Positions 18,581-28,532 of a stretch of DNA of 64,000 nt are shown here, piece after piece. The notes beneath the pieces were generated by a model. That model searched no databases. It worked only from the letters and a program-made list of their open reading frames with translations, and had not been told where the DNA came from. The stretch's first letter is position 1. Each line of letters begins with the position of its first letter. The translations under genes were made by a program, and so were the position numbers. This DNA comes from Candidatus Peregrinibacteria bacterium GW2011_GWF2_39_17 (GTDB taxonomy: Bacteria > Patescibacteriota > Gracilibacteria > UBA1369 > UBA12473). The stretch covers positions 1-64,000 of the forward strand of contig LBWM01000006.1 in assembly GCA_000993615.1 (NCBI GenBank), written 5' to 3'.

Positions 18581-18781
18581 CTATTGAGCTACTTCTTCGG
18601 TAGCAGGAGCTGATTCCTCAGCAACTGGAGCTTCCTCCACAACTGGAGCCTCTTCCACAACTGGAGCCTGTTCTTCAACAGTTGGTTCCACTGTTGATCC
18701 ATCTTCAGTTTCGGGAGTAACAGCGCATCCGGCAAAAACGATAAGCGCTGTAAGACTTAAAAGGGCAAGAAATTTTTTCAT
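18581..18781 (-). CDS. Small Glu/Pro-rich lipoprotein
   Basis: About 66 residues. MKKFLALLSLTALIVFAGC gives a clear signal peptide with lipobox FAGC (Cys 19). The mature part is highly acidic and repetitive (PVVEEAPVVEEAPVAEE), likely a disordered surface tail. An ATG two codons upstream (18787) is an equally possible start. Followed by an intrinsic terminator, so it is probably a single-gene unit. No known family. Confidence 0.72.
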   Translation of the reverse strand: MKKFLALLSLTALIVFAGCAVTPETEDGSTVEPTVEEQAPVVEEAPVVEEAPVAEESAPATEEVAQ

Positions 18782-18924
18782 GCGCATTTGTCTTTTAAAG
18801 AATAAAAATCGAATGTTATTATACATGATATCAAAAAATGGCAAATCTAAAACAAAATAAAAACTTGCCTAGAATTAAATTCATTATCAAACACTATCCT
18901 TTTAAAGCTCTCTTTTTAGGAATC

Positions 18925-18933
18925 TGGTATAAT
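18925..18933 (+). promoter_or_regulatory. Extended -10 promoter directly before cca
   Basis: TGG followed by TATAAT (18928-18933). No good -35 is seen at normal spacing. Only 7 bp separate the -10 from the ATG, so transcription would start at or next to the start codon (leaderless mRNA). Confidence 0.6.
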
Positions 18934-18940
18934 TCTAATC

Positions 18941-20263
18941 ATGGAAAAATCCTCCTTAAAATTGGTTAAAATTTTACAAAAAGCCGGCTTCGAAACTTAC
19001 TTAGCAGGAGGCTGCGTAAGGGATATGCTTTTAAAAAAGGATCCGCTAGACTACGACATTGCAACTAGTGCGAAACCAGATGAAATCGAAAAATTGCTAG
19101 ATAAAACCATTCCCATTGGTAAAAAATTTGGCGTAATTTTAGCTACCGAAAACAATCACCACTTTCAAATCGCTACTTTTCGTTCAGATAGCGGCTATTC
19201 TGATGGTCGGCGGCCAAATGCCGTCACTTTTACCAATGCCGAAGAAGACGCAAAACGTCGAGATTTTACGGTCAATGGCCTCTTTTATGATCCCCTCACT
19301 AAAAAAATTTACGATTACGTGGAGGGGCAAAAAGACCTTGAGGCACACCTGATTCGCTTTATCGGAGATCCCCATCAACGTATTTTGGAAGATCATTTAA
19401 GGATTTTACGAGCCATTCGCTTTAAAAATACGCTCCATTTTCAATACCACCCAGATACCTACCAAGCCCTAACCAAACATGCTAATCTGGCCAATAAAGT
19501 TTCCGGGGAAAGAATGCGCGATGAACTTAATAAAATGCTTTACTCAGAGTACGCCTTAGATGCCCTGGAAGATTTACTGGAAACCGGGGTTTTGGAAGAA
19601 ATTTTACCTGAGGTTTACGCCATGAAAGGTGTGGCTCAACCTTATGAATATCATCATGAAGGCGATGTTTGGGAACACGCCAAAAGAACTCTTGATTCGG
19701 TCTCCAAATATGCCTCGCTTAATTTGCGTTGGGCTGCTTTTTTACATGACGTGGGTAAGCCGGAAACTTTTAAATTAAAAGAGCGAATTCGCTTTGATCA
19801 TCACGCAGAAACGAGCGCTAAAATGGCAAAACAAATTTTGCGAAGGCTAAAATTCCAGAACAGAGATTTGCAACATATTTTGTGGTTAATTGAGCACCAC
19901 ATGATGCTCCCCGAGCTACTTAAAATGCCCCTTGGTCGCCAGCGACACTGGTTTTTATTGCCGCATTTTAAAGATTTATTAGCTCTTTTTGAAGCGGATA
20001 TTTCCGGTACTGATCCAGCCAGATATGAGCTATATACAAAACTACTTGAACTTTATACCGAGACTTTAAAGCGCATACCCAAAATTCCTAAGCCTCTACT
20101 TTCCGGCCATGAAATTATGGATATTTTGGAATTAAAACCAGGAGAAAAAATAGGGAAAATAGCCCAACAGTTACGTGAAAAACAGCTAACGCACGAATTG
20201 AATACCAAAAAACAAGCGAAAAAATGGCTAACTCAATTAGGTGCCACCACGTCTTCATCATAG
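18941..20263 (+). CDS. cca: CCA tRNA nucleotidyltransferase / poly(A) polymerase family, HD domain
   Basis: 440 residues. Adds or repairs the 3' CCA of tRNAs. Seen: class II nucleotidyltransferase core with GGCVRD (23-28) and the metal-binding D37-Y-D39, the RDFTVNGLFYD motif, the flexible-loop/basic region RFIGDPHQRILEDHLRILRAIRF, and an HD phosphohydrolase-like domain with H269-D270 (FLHDVGKPET) and the later EHHMM. This is the HD-containing form, common in bacteria. The single tRNA in the window already encodes CCA, so a repair role is plausible. Transcription appears leaderless. Confidence 0.93.
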   Translation: MEKSSLKLVKILQKAGFETYLAGGCVRDMLLKKDPLDYDIATSAKPDEIEKLLDKTIPIGKKFGVILATENNHHFQIATFRSDSGYSDGRRPNAVTFTNAEEDAKRRDFTVNGLFYDPLTKKIYDYVEGQKDLEAHLIRFIGDPHQRILEDHLRILRAIRFKNTLHFQYHPDTYQALTKHANLANKVSGERMRDELNKMLYSEYALDALEDLLETGVLEEILPEVYAMKGVAQPYEYHHEGDVWEHAKRTLDSVSKYASLNLRWAAFLHDVGKPETFKLKERIRFDHHAETSAKMAKQILRRLKFQNRDLQHILWLIEHHMMLPELLKMPLGRQRHWFLLPHFKDLLALFEADISGTDPARYELYTKLLELYTETLKRIPKIPKPLLSGHEIMDILELKPGEKIGKIAQQLREKQLTHELNTKKQAKKWLTQLGATTSSS

Positions 20264-20285
20264 AAATTTCTGAATTGATAATTTT

Positions 20286-21059
20286 TTATTCATTCAAGAT
20301 CACCTTGTAGCCTTCTTTTTTCAGCATTTCCTTGATTTTGTGGCAAGAATTTAAAGTAGGTGGCTTTATGCCATTCAACTTATACGGTAGACCTAATTTA
20401 TCCCATTTGAAGCGCCCGTGCGTGTGATACGGTAAAAGCTCGATAAGTTCAAAATCGACAGTTCTTAAAAAAGCACATAAAGCGCGAAGATTACTCCAAG
20501 TGTCGGTCCAGCCCGGGAGGATAAGGTAACGGAACCAAAGACGCGCCTTTCTTTTACTTAGGTAGTGAATATTTTCTAGAATCGGCGCATTGGTGACACC
20601 GGTTAAGGCGCGGTGTTTTTTATCATCAAAATGCTTAAGGCTAATCATCCATAAATCCGTAACAGGCAAAAGCTGCTCTAAGTGTTCTTTATTGGTAGTA
20701 AAGCAAGAAGTATCAATCGTGGTGTGAATCTTGTTTTTTTGACACAGCTTAAAAAATTCAACTACGAATCTGGGCTGCATAATCGGGTCCCCGCCGGAAA
20801 CCGTTACCCCGCCTTTGGCTGAATTAAAATAAGGTTTATAAGGAAGTACAATTTTAAGAAGCTCCTGAGGTGTCATTTCTTTGTAATTTTTCATATCCAA
20901 CATATCCACGTTATGACAATACAAGCAACGCAAAGGGCATCCTTCCAAAAACACCACAAATCTTAAACCGGGGCCATCGAGGGTACCAAAGGATTCAAAA
21001 GAATGGATGCGCCCAAGAAGAGAAGATTGATTTTTTATGGTAGATATTGACATATCCAA
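20286..21059 (-). CDS. pflA: Pyruvate formate-lyase activating enzyme (radical SAM)
   Basis: 257 residues. Generates the glycyl radical on pyruvate formate-lyase using S-adenosylmethionine and a [4Fe-4S] cluster. The radical SAM motif is C41-PLR-C45-LY-C48-HN, the exact CxxxCxxC form of the family. Also seen are HSFESFGTLDGPGLRFVVFLEGC, the GGVTVSGGDPIMQ SAM-binding stretch, and LLPYHTHGRFKWDKLGLPY near the C-terminus. Start could be the first Met or Met3. The gene lies downstream of pflB on the same strand, but a small gene on the opposite strand sits between them. Confidence 0.95.
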   Translation of the reverse strand: MDMSISTIKNQSSLLGRIHSFESFGTLDGPGLRFVVFLEGCPLRCLYCHNVDMLDMKNYKEMTPQELLKIVLPYKPYFNSAKGGVTVSGGDPIMQPRFVVEFFKLCQKNKIHTTIDTSCFTTNKEHLEQLLPVTDLWMISLKHFDDKKHRALTGVTNAPILENIHYLSKRKARLWFRYLILPGWTDTWSNLRALCAFLRTVDFELIELLPYHTHGRFKWDKLGLPYKLNGIKPPTLNSCHKIKEMLKKEGYKVILNE

Positions 21060-21127
21060 GAAATTAAATTATATTTTTTTCTAATTTTTTAGGCCATGAA
21101 TGAAAATTCTGCTCTCGCAGGTAACAG

Positions 21128-21133
21128 TATAAT
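21128..21133 (+). promoter_or_regulatory. Possible -10 box before the 93-residue gene
   Basis: TATAAT, 15 bp before the ATG at 21149; no convincing -35 box. Confidence 0.35.
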
Positions 21134-21148
21134 TTTAAAAAATAATTT

Positions 21149-21430
21149 ATGGAAGAAGATTACCTACGCCCCGTTGATAGACCTCACTCCTTAAAAGAAA
21201 TTACAGATTTTCTTACGCGTGAAAAACCTACTCAGTTTGAACCAGGACGCCCTATCCCCGGCCTAAAAGAAATAGTAATGAAAGGCCCCGTACTGAAATT
21301 GCACTTAGTGGATCTCTCTCCTTCGTTTTCAGAAGAACTCATCTTATCCCAAATGCTCGATGGGCACCTATGGGAGAGGCGTTTTGATCTTCCTAACCTT
21401 TCATGGAGGGGGAGTGAACGTAAGGATTAA
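21149..21430 (+). CDS. Unknown 93-residue protein between pflA and pflB
   Basis: Not recognised. A soluble, mixed-charge sequence ([22 protein letters not shown]...) with no membrane segment or Cys. The TATAAT upstream and the lack of overlap with pflA support a real gene; its stop overlaps the pflB stop region on the other strand by 4 bp. It interrupts what would otherwise be a pflB-pflA unit. A pfl-related role is only suggested by location. Confidence 0.5.
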   Translation: MEEDYLRPVDRPHSLKEITDFLTREKPTQFEPGRPIPGLKEIVMKGPVLKLHLVDLSPSFSEELILSQMLDGHLWERRFDLPNLSWRGSERKD

Positions 21431-23739
21431 AAATCCTTGTGGAACGTCCGTGAAATCACCTCTTCCTGCTGCTCTTTCGTTAATTTAATAAAATGCACCG
21501 CATAGCCCGAAACCCGAATCGTAAGCTGCGGGTATTTTTCAGGATGCTTCATGGCATCTTGCAAGGTTTCGCGGTAAAGCACATTGACATTCAGGTGGTG
21601 GCCGCCTTTTTGAAAATAACCGTCCAGCATCCCGCGTAAATTGCCGGTACGCTGTTCTTCGGTTTTACCTAAACTAGAAGGAGTAATGGAAAAAGTATTA
21701 GAAATACCATCACGACAGTACTCGTATTTAAGTTTGGCCACAGAATTAAGCGAGGCCAGTGCCCCGGATTTATCACGGTTGTGCATGGGGTTGGCACCAG
21801 GCGCAAAAGGCTCGCCAGCCACACGTCCATCCGGGGTTGCGCCGGTATGACGACCATAAACCACGTTAGCCGTAATGGTTAGCAAGGAAACCGTATGCTC
21901 CGCTCCTCGATAAGTGGGATATTTCTGTAAGGTTTTCATAAATTTCTGAATCACTTCGACTCCGATTTTATCTACCCGATCATCATCATTTCCGAAGGCC
22001 GGGTATTCACCTATAATTTTAAATTTCTTGGCTACACCTTTTTTATTACGAATCGGATAAACCTTAGCGTATTTAATTGCGGATAAGCTATCAATCACAA
22101 TAGAAATTCCGGCAATACCAAAAGCCATGAAGCGGTGCACCAAAAGATCGTGCAAGGCCATTTGCTCTGCTTCATAATCATAATGATCATGGCAATAGTG
22201 AATAATGTTCATGGTTTCCACGTATTTTTTACAAAGCCAATCCATCAATTTAAAAAATTCCCCTCTAACTTCCTTGTAATCAAGCACTTTATTGTAACGA
22301 AGCTTGGGGACTCCCTCAACCACAAGCTCATCATCAATTTCATCACGACCTTCATTAAGAGCCAAAAGTAAAACTTTTGGTAAATTACATCTCGCCCCAA
22401 AAAATTGCATTTGTTTGCCAATCGTCATAGCTGAAACACAGCAAGCAATCCCATAATCATCACCGTGGTAGGGGCGCATCAGTTCATCATTTTCAAATTG
22501 AAGGGAACTCGATTTTACGGAAACCTGACAAGCATAATTCTTAAAAGCCTCGGGGAGATTTTGAGACCAAAGAATAGTTAAATTTGGCTCAGGGGCCGGG
22601 CCAAGATTTTCCAAAGTGTGCAAAAAGCGAAAAGTGGTTTTGGTAACTAAGGGGCGTTTATCTTTGCCCATGCCGCCCAAGGCGCAAGTAACCCAGGTGG
22701 GATCACCGGCAAAAAGTTCGTTGTATTCCGGCGGACGCAAGTGTCGAACTAAGCGCAACTTAATTACAAAATCATCTACAAATTGTTGAATTTCTGATTC
22801 ATCATAAATTCCTTTTTTAAGATCACGCTCAACATAAACATCAATAAAAGCATCAATTCGCCCAAAACTCATAGCAGCGCCATCCTGCTCTTTCACGGCC
22901 CCCAAATAACCAAAATAAAGCCACTGAATCGCTTCCTTAGTATCTTGAGCTGGCTGACTAATATCCAGGCCGTAAGAAGCAGCCATTGTTTTGAGGTCTT
23001 TTAAGGCGATAAGTTGCTGCATGGCTTCTTCCCTCAAACGAATATTGACCTCATTCATATAGTCGCAAACGCGATTTAATTCCAGTTTTTTTTCTTCAAT
23101 TAAGCGGTCGATTCCGTATAAAGCCACGCGTCGATAATCCCCAATAATTCGCCCACGCCCGTAATTATCAGGTAAACCAGTAATAATTCCTTTTTTGCGG
23201 AACAACGTATTTTTTTCAGGGGTAAAGAGTTGATCCCAATTAAGATAGACATCAAAAACCGCATCATTATGAGTTTTAATCTGCTCGTTATAGAGCTCCC
23301 AAACTTTGGGGTCAAGCTTGTAGCCGTAGGATTCACAAGCTTTTTTAACTAATCGAATGCCGCCTTTTGGCTTTATAGCGCGCAAAAGCGGATAATCGGT
23401 TTGCAAGCCAACAATGGATTCGTATTTTTTATTAAGATAACCAGGCTTATGACTGGTAATTGTAGAGGGGGTCTTAGTGTCAATACTGAGGACTCCGCCT
23501 TTTTTAAATTCCTTTTTTAGTAGTTTTTTAACGATTTTCCAAATTTTTTGGGTTCTGCGTGTTGGCCCCACCAAAAAGGATTCATTACCTTTGTAGGGTG
23601 TATAATTTTTTTGAATAAAATCGTGCACATTAATGGTATTAAGCCAATGCCCGGGCTTAAAAGATTGATAAGCTTTAGGGAGGGAGGTTGGTTGATGAGC
23701 AGGCCTGGATTTTGGAGGGGACTTGGGTTTTGCCGACAT
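21427..23739 (-). CDS. pflB: Formate C-acetyltransferase (pyruvate formate-lyase)
   Basis: 770 residues, the full length of PFL. Converts pyruvate and CoA to acetyl-CoA and formate anaerobically. Seen: [13 protein letters not shown], the catalytic pair C433-C434 ([21 protein letters not shown]) and the C-terminal glycyl-radical motif RVSGYAVHF with G745. The N-terminus carries a Lys/Pro-rich extension of about 10 residues before the conserved part compared with the E. coli enzyme. Activation requires pflA, encoded just downstream. Its presence implies anaerobic or micro-oxic fermentation, since the radical enzyme is cleaved by oxygen. Confidence 0.97.
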   Translation of the reverse strand: MSAKPKSPPKSRPAHQPTSLPKAYQSFKPGHWLNTINVHDFIQKNYTPYKGNESFLVGPTRRTQKIWKIVKKLLKKEFKKGGVLSIDTKTPSTITSHKPGYLNKKYESIVGLQTDYPLLRAIKPKGGIRLVKKACESYGYKLDPKVWELYNEQIKTHNDAVFDVYLNWDQLFTPEKNTLFRKKGIITGLPDNYGRGRIIGDYRRVALYGIDRLIEEKKLELNRVCDYMNEVNIRLREEAMQQLIALKDLKTMAASYGLDISQPAQDTKEAIQWLYFGYLGAVKEQDGAAMSFGRIDAFIDVYVERDLKKGIYDESEIQQFVDDFVIKLRLVRHLRPPEYNELFAGDPTWVTCALGGMGKDKRPLVTKTTFRFLHTLENLGPAPEPNLTILWSQNLPEAFKNYACQVSVKSSSLQFENDELMRPYHGDDYGIACCVSAMTIGKQMQFFGARCNLPKVLLLALNEGRDEIDDELVVEGVPKLRYNKVLDYKEVRGEFFKLMDWLCKKYVETMNIIHYCHDHYDYEAEQMALHDLLVHRFMAFGIAGISIVIDSLSAIKYAKVYPIRNKKGVAKKFKIIGEYPAFGNDDDRVDKIGVEVIQKFMKTLQKYPTYRGAEHTVSLLTITANVVYGRHTGATPDGRVAGEPFAPGANPMHNRDKSGALASLNSVAKLKYEYCRDGISNTFSITPSSLGKTEEQRTGNLRGMLDGYFQKGGHHLNVNVLYRETLQDAMKHPEKYPQLTIRVSGYAVHFIKLTKEQQEEVISRTFHKDF

Positions 23740-23811
23740 AGGGAGGAGTTTAGAAAGTAAATTTTAAGCTGGGGTTGCAAAGAAATGAAAAAATTATGAA
23801 CAAAATAACTT

Positions 23812-24999
23812 TTAAACCATTTTTTCCTTACGCAAATGGCGATGCAATTCCATTTGTACTAAAAATATAGCTCCGGCTCCAATCAAAAAAGTGACAAATC
23901 CCACCATCCAACCGATCACGGGTAAAATTCCTAATAAATTTAAAATTAATAATCCGATGGCTAAAGTTAAAAAATGACGCCAAAAACCACGAATTTTAGC
24001 GGTTCCTCTTTTACTTTCTTCCTTTAGCAAAAGTGATCCCGCCCAATAACCAGCCGCGATTTTCCCTACTTCGCCTAAAACAAACAACAAAGCTACAACT
24101 ATAAAGGATAATTGCACCCCAACTACAGTGAAAAAAGCGATTACAGAGGCAACTCCCCCCAAAACAAAAACTAAAAAACCCTTACCTAGACATCTTAGAC
24201 CTTCACGTCGGATTTGTTCGCTGGTGCGATGGAAATAAAAAGGCACAAAAGCCATAATCACTAGCCCGATAAGCAACAAAGACAGATAATTCCAAGTTAT
24301 CCCCACAAATCGACCATGGGAAAGAAAAGTATTAACTCGACTCTTGATTTGTTCGGTATTAGACATAATTTTATTAAAAGAAATCTTACCATCAATAATC
24401 CCACCATAATCCTCCATTTTCCCCGGGGCAAAATAAGTAACATTACCGCCAATATGTCCCGTATCTAATAAAACAAATTTTTCAGTTGCCCGAACATCAA
24501 CATTACCATTGATTCTGCCACCAACTACTAACCTTCCAAAAACCCCCCTAACTCCTTTATTAACTATTCCATAAAGATTCGCATTACCAGCCAGCAGTAA
24601 GACATCACCTTCGACTGTAGTATCAGCTTTAACATCCACACTCCCTCCTAATAAAATTAAATCCCCTCCAACATTGCCATTAATCGATAAAGCTCCTCCA
24701 AGTACCCGCACATCATCTTGAACTTGGCTATTTACTAAAACATTTCCGCCAGCGACAAAAACATCACCATTGACTATACCGTTAATAGTGATATTGCCGC
24801 CACCAATAAATAAATCGCCATCAATATCCTGTTGAATTGTGACATTTGAACCAGCCAAATAAACATCCTCAGTTACATATTCATTTAAAAAAACGTCCCT
24901 TCCGGACTGTAGAATGAGGGCATGTGCCGCACCGGCAAAAAGCCCAATACCCAAAAAAGTAGCCAGGAAAATAGAAAAAATTTTACGCAAATGAGGCAT
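23812..24999 (-). CDS. Exported beta-solenoid (bactofilin-like repeat) protein with membrane domain
   Basis: About 395 residues. A signal peptide (MPHLRKIFSIFLATFLGIGLFAGAAHA) is followed by about 185 residues of short repeats of the form GDVFVAGGNVLVNSQVQDDV and GDLILLGGSVDV, typical of right-handed beta-solenoids in polymer-forming bactofilin-like proteins. The C-terminal ~170 residues hold about four to five membrane segments (YLSLLLIGLVIMAFVPFYF, LVFVLGGVASVIAFF, LSFIVVALLFVLGEV, LTLAIGLLILNLLGILPVIG). The arrangement suggests an outward-facing solenoid anchored in the membrane, perhaps a scaffold. The start at 24999 begins the signal peptide; a longer frame to 25074 is less likely. Function unknown. 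Confidence 0.75.
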   Translation of the reverse strand: MPHLRKIFSIFLATFLGIGLFAGAAHALILQSGRDVFLNEYVTEDVYLAGSNVTIQQDIDGDLFIGGGNITINGIVNGDVFVAGGNVLVNSQVQDDVRVLGGALSINGNVGGDLILLGGSVDVKADTTVEGDVLLLAGNANLYGIVNKGVRGVFGRLVVGGRINGNVDVRATEKFVLLDTGHIGGNVTYFAPGKMEDYGGIIDGKISFNKIMSNTEQIKSRVNTFLSHGRFVGITWNYLSLLLIGLVIMAFVPFYFHRTSEQIRREGLRCLGKGFLVFVLGGVASVIAFFTVVGVQLSFIVVALLFVLGEVGKIAAGYWAGSLLLKEESKRGTAKIRGFWRHFLTLAIGLLILNLLGILPVIGWMVGFVTFLIGAGAIFLVQMELHRHLRKEKMV

Positions 25000-25335
25000 A
25001 GTTGAGAGGGTCAAAAAATTGAAAAGAAATAGTTTAGTCGCAATTAGGATGCGTGATTTCAGGTTAAAAGTCAACCTAAGGAATGCAAACCCAAAAACGC
25101 CACCGGATAAAATGGTTTTACAAGTTGGATTATGAAATTACTATTTTCTATCTATATCTAGAATCCCTAGTTTTTCCGTTCTATCGCAGGCAATTTAATG
25201 AACCTCAAAACCTTCGCGCTGATTCTAAAATAAAATCATTTTTTGCCAACCCCACCTTGCAAAAAAGTCATTCCAGAAAACATAAAAATCAGTTACTATC
25301 CCTTTTTAGAAGAATTAATTTGTAACCTCACCCTC

Positions 25336-27411
25336 ATGTCCATTACTCTTGTCACTTTATTTATCAGCCTGGCCGTCCTTGTCTACGCCATTATTTTATC
25401 TGTTCGCGTACTTGCTTTTAAGCCAGGTACCACTTCTATGCAAGAGATTGCCAATGCGATTCAAGAAGGAGCAATGGCCTATATGAACCGCCAATATAAA
25501 ACGATTGCGGTTTTTGCCATTTTAATTTTTTTAATTATGGGATTTGGCTTACCGCAGGGTGAGTACCATGCAGCTTACATGGTTGCCTTTGGTTTTATTG
25601 TGGGAGCTTTCTTTTCAGCCCTAGCCGGTTATATCGGCATGGGTCTCTCCGTCCGAGCTAATATCCGAACCGCTAATGCGGCTAAAAGCAGCCTTAAGGA
25701 AGCTCTTGATGTGGCCTTTAAAGGTGGGTCAGTAACCGGCTTCGCGGTAGTTGGCTTAGCCTTAGCCGGGGTGAGCGGCTTTTATTATCTTTTTACCCAA
25801 ATTTGGGCTATTCCTCCAAATGTAGCTACTGAACTTCTTACTGGTTTTGCCTTTGGGGCTTCTTTAATTTCTCTTTTTGCCAGAGTGGGTGGGGGAATTT
25901 ACACTAAAGCGGCGGATGTTGGGGCTGATTTAGTGGGTAAACTGGAAAAAGGGATTCCGGAAGATGACCCACGTAATCCGGCTGTAATTGCGGATAATGT
26001 TGGAGACAATGTTGGAGATTGCGCAGGGATGGGAGCTGATCTTTTTGAGACTTACGCTGTCACTCTAATTGCAGCCATGATTTTAGCCGGATCAACTTTG
26101 CTGGATACTTTTGGCCTAATAAGCATTGAATTTCCGCTTATTTTGGGCGGAATTGCCGCTATTGCCTCTGTGTTTGGCAGCTATTTTGTCCGCTTGGGAA
26201 AAACTGGAAATATTATGAATGCTCTTTATAAAGGCATGGTAGCTACCGGCGTTCTGTCCGCAATTGGTTTTTACTGGGCTGTTAATCGATTTATGAATGG
26301 CGATGTGCTTCTTTTTTACACCACCCTTATTGGCTTAGCAGTAACTTTATGTATCTTTGTAATTACGGAATATTATACTTCGACTAAATTTAAGCCGGTG
26401 CAACGCATTGCGCAGGCCTCAACAACAGGAGCCGGGACCAATATCATCAGTGGCTTGGCAGTTGGCATGCAAAGTACATTTTGGCCTGTAATTTTAATTG
26501 CTGGCGCTATTGTGTCCGCTTATTTCTTAGGAGAAAACTCAAGTCTACATAGTGGAATTTACGGTATTGCCATTGCAGCTGTGGCCATGCTTTCAACAAC
26601 CGGTACCGTGATTGCCATGGATTCTTATGGCCCAATTACAGATAACGCCGGCGGTATAGCCGAAATGTCAGGATTACCAGAATCAGTGCGAGTTAATACA
26701 GATGCCTTAGATGCCGTTGGGAATACGACCAAAGCGGTAACAAAAGGATATGCTATTACCTCAGCCGCTTTAGCTACCTTAGTGCTTTTTCAAACTTATA
26801 GTGAAAAATTGACTAGCAATAGCGTTGAGCAAGCTTTTAATTTTAATTTAACTGATTACAGGGTGATTGTGGGGTTATTTATCGGCGGAATGATTCCCTT
26901 CTTATTTGCTTCATTTTGCATGGAAGCCGTAGGCAAAGCAGCTAATCAAGTAGTAGAAGAAGTACGTCGCCAATTTAAGGAAATTAAGGGAATTATGACT
27001 GGTAAAGCCAAACCACAATATGATGTATGTGTTGATATTGTGACTAAATCAGCGTTAAGAGAAATGATTGCCCCGGGTCTATTGGCTATTTTAAGTCCTT
27101 TATTAGTTGGCTTTATCCTCGGCCCGCATGCCTTAGGCGGCTTACTGGCAGGCGTAATCGTATCTGGACTATTACTAGCTCTTTCCATGGATAACGGAGG
27201 TGGAGCCTGGGATAACGCTAAAAAATATATTGAAACCGGCCATTTTGGTGGGAAAAATTCCCTGGCCCATCATGCGGCGATTGTGGGCGATACAGTTGGA
27301 GACCCATACAAGGATACGGCTGGGCCAGCTCTTAATGCTCTAATCAAGGTTATTAACATGATTGCTTTACTCATCGCTCCTCTTATCGTTGGGTTTACCC
27401 TTTGGGATTAA
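25336..27411 (+). CDS. hppA: Membrane-bound proton-translocating pyrophosphatase (K+-independent type)
   Basis: About 692 residues with some 16 membrane segments. Hydrolyses pyrophosphate and pumps ions. Seen: [22 protein letters not shown] and [20 protein letters not shown], the conserved catalytic loops, and the C-terminal [15 protein letters not shown]. In GNTTK466AVTKGYAI the residue that is Ala in K+-dependent enzymes is Lys, which in this family marks K+-independent proton pumps. The ATG at 25336 ([19 protein letters not shown]) is chosen because it begins the first membrane helix; the frame is open from 25243. It may recover energy from biosynthetic pyrophosphate, fitting a fermentative cell. 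Confidence 0.95.
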   Translation: MSITLVTLFISLAVLVYAIILSVRVLAFKPGTTSMQEIANAIQEGAMAYMNRQYKTIAVFAILIFLIMGFGLPQGEYHAAYMVAFGFIVGAFFSALAGYIGMGLSVRANIRTANAAKSSLKEALDVAFKGGSVTGFAVVGLALAGVSGFYYLFTQIWAIPPNVATELLTGFAFGASLISLFARVGGGIYTKAADVGADLVGKLEKGIPEDDPRNPAVIADNVGDNVGDCAGMGADLFETYAVTLIAAMILAGSTLLDTFGLISIEFPLILGGIAAIASVFGSYFVRLGKTGNIMNALYKGMVATGVLSAIGFYWAVNRFMNGDVLLFYTTLIGLAVTLCIFVITEYYTSTKFKPVQRIAQASTTGAGTNIISGLAVGMQSTFWPVILIAGAIVSAYFLGENSSLHSGIYGIAIAAVAMLSTTGTVIAMDSYGPITDNAGGIAEMSGLPESVRVNTDALDAVGNTTKAVTKGYAITSAALATLVLFQTYSEKLTSNSVEQAFNFNLTDYRVIVGLFIGGMIPFLFASFCMEAVGKAANQVVEEVRRQFKEIKGIMTGKAKPQYDVCVDIVTKSALREMIAPGLLAILSPLLVGFILGPHALGGLLAGVIVSGLLLALSMDNGGGAWDNAKKYIETGHFGGKNSLAHHAAIVGDTVGDPYKDTAGPALNALIKVINMIALLIAPLIVGFTLWD

Positions 27412-27440
27412 ATGATTTTTTTAAATTTTAAGCGGATTTT

Positions 27441-27704
27441 ATGACTAATGAACGCCTAGCTCGATCTATCAAAAAATCAACCACTGATAAACCCTCTTCT
27501 GCTCCGCTTTGTGCCGTAATCAGCAAAATCACCAAAACACAAGTGATCTTAAGCTGTGAAGCTCTTGGGGAATTGCGATGGCCTTTAGCTAATTTTACAG
27601 AAACTCCCAAAGTAGGGAAGCCAGTTTATTTGAGCATAAGCAGCTCCGATCAAAATGAGCACCTTACGGCCCTAAGAAAACTCTTAGAGGAGCTGATTAG
27701 CTAA
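27441..27704 (+). CDS. Small unknown protein downstream of hppA
   Basis: 87 residues, not recognised with confidence. The central part (CAVISKITKTQVILSCEALGELRWPLANF...GKPVYLSI) has the alternating pattern of a small beta-barrel, somewhat like DUF3006-type domains, then an acidic helix (ALRKLLEELIS). It starts 29 bp after hppA and is probably co-transcribed with it. Confidence 0.6.
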   Translation: MTNERLARSIKKSTTDKPSSAPLCAVISKITKTQVILSCEALGELRWPLANFTETPKVGKPVYLSISSSDQNEHLTALRKLLEELIS

Positions 27705-27708
27705 ATTT

Positions 27709-28461
27709 TTAAGAATTACTTTTATATTGCTCTAACTCAAAAACTGGGATACCCACCCTAGCCCAAGCTAAAATTCTGCTACCTTGGCCTATCTTTGATG
27801 GATAGAGATGGACTGTTTTTCTTATAGCACGGACTGATTCAGTAACTGGTTCGCGAAATTCAAATCTGACATCCTCTCCGAATTTAATTTTCAAATCTTT
27901 AAACACCCTTTCCTCTATTTTTTCAGCTTTGATTCTCAAGGTCTCATCGATTTTAAATTCCCTATCGATTTGGTGATGATAAGCTTCTAAAATAGCAAGA
28001 TCATCTGCACTACAAGGAATTCTCAGATCGCAGCTTCCGCTTATTAATTTCTCTGATCCGTCACCATCACCCAAATTAACATTCACCTCCAACCCATCCT
28101 CTACGCCATATTTCACATCTTCCCCTAATTTGGCTAAAAACCATGCGATAACTGCGTCATATAATACCTCAGAATCTTCGCAATCATATTCTCCAAATGC
28201 GCTATTCAATCCTTCCATTAAGCGAGTCATATTACCCCACTTATCTATCATCCCATCTAAAGAATCTCCCTTTAAATCTTTTCTTAATTGAGCTATGATT
28301 TTTTCAAATTTCTTTTTGAGCGCTAGCATCTCCCCAGACAATTCGGCCGTCGGAGTCAGCGAAGCTTCCGGAGTCAGCGAAGCTTCTATCTGGCTGCCAT
28401 CCTCTAATTGCTCCCCCTCAAAGGCGCTGGCTAGCTGATCCCCATCTTCACCATTTGCCAT
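27709..28461 (-). CDS. Unknown acidic protein
   Basis: About 250 residues, not recognised. A low-complexity N-terminus with SLTPEASLTP, encoded by an 18-bp tandem DNA repeat, is followed by a charged helical region (EMLALKKKFEKIIAQLRKDLKG) and an alpha/beta part (VNVNLGDGDGSEKLISGSCDLRIP). No membrane segment. Start at 28461 (MANGEDGDQ) is chosen; the frame is open to 28518. It is convergent with the 87-residue gene (4-bp gap) and lies 14 bp downstream of rplY on the same strand, so it may be in the rplY transcript. Confidence 0.6.
   Translation of the reverse strand: MANGEDGDQLASAFEGEQLEDGSQIEASLTPEASLTPTAELSGEMLALKKKFEKIIAQLRKDLKGDSLDGMIDKWGNMTRLMEGLNSAFGEYDCEDSEVLYDAVIAWFLAKLGEDVKYGVEDGLEVNVNLGDGDGSEKLISGSCDLRIPCSADDLAILEAYHHQIDREFKIDETLRIKAEKIEERVFKDLKIKFGEDVRFEFREPVTESVRAIRKTVHLYPSKIGQGSRILAWARVGIPVFELEQYKSNS
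28351..28386. repeat. 18-bp perfect tandem repeat, two copies
   Basis: Bases 28351-28368 and 28369-28386 are identical. The unit is in frame with the minus-strand gene and duplicates a six-residue Ser/Leu/Thr/Pro peptide. Confidence 0.8.
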
Positions 28462-28532
28462 AAAAAAGTGTTTTACAAAATAAGACCTAATTAAATACGC
28501 TAAAGAAAAATCTGTCAAATAAATTTAACCTA

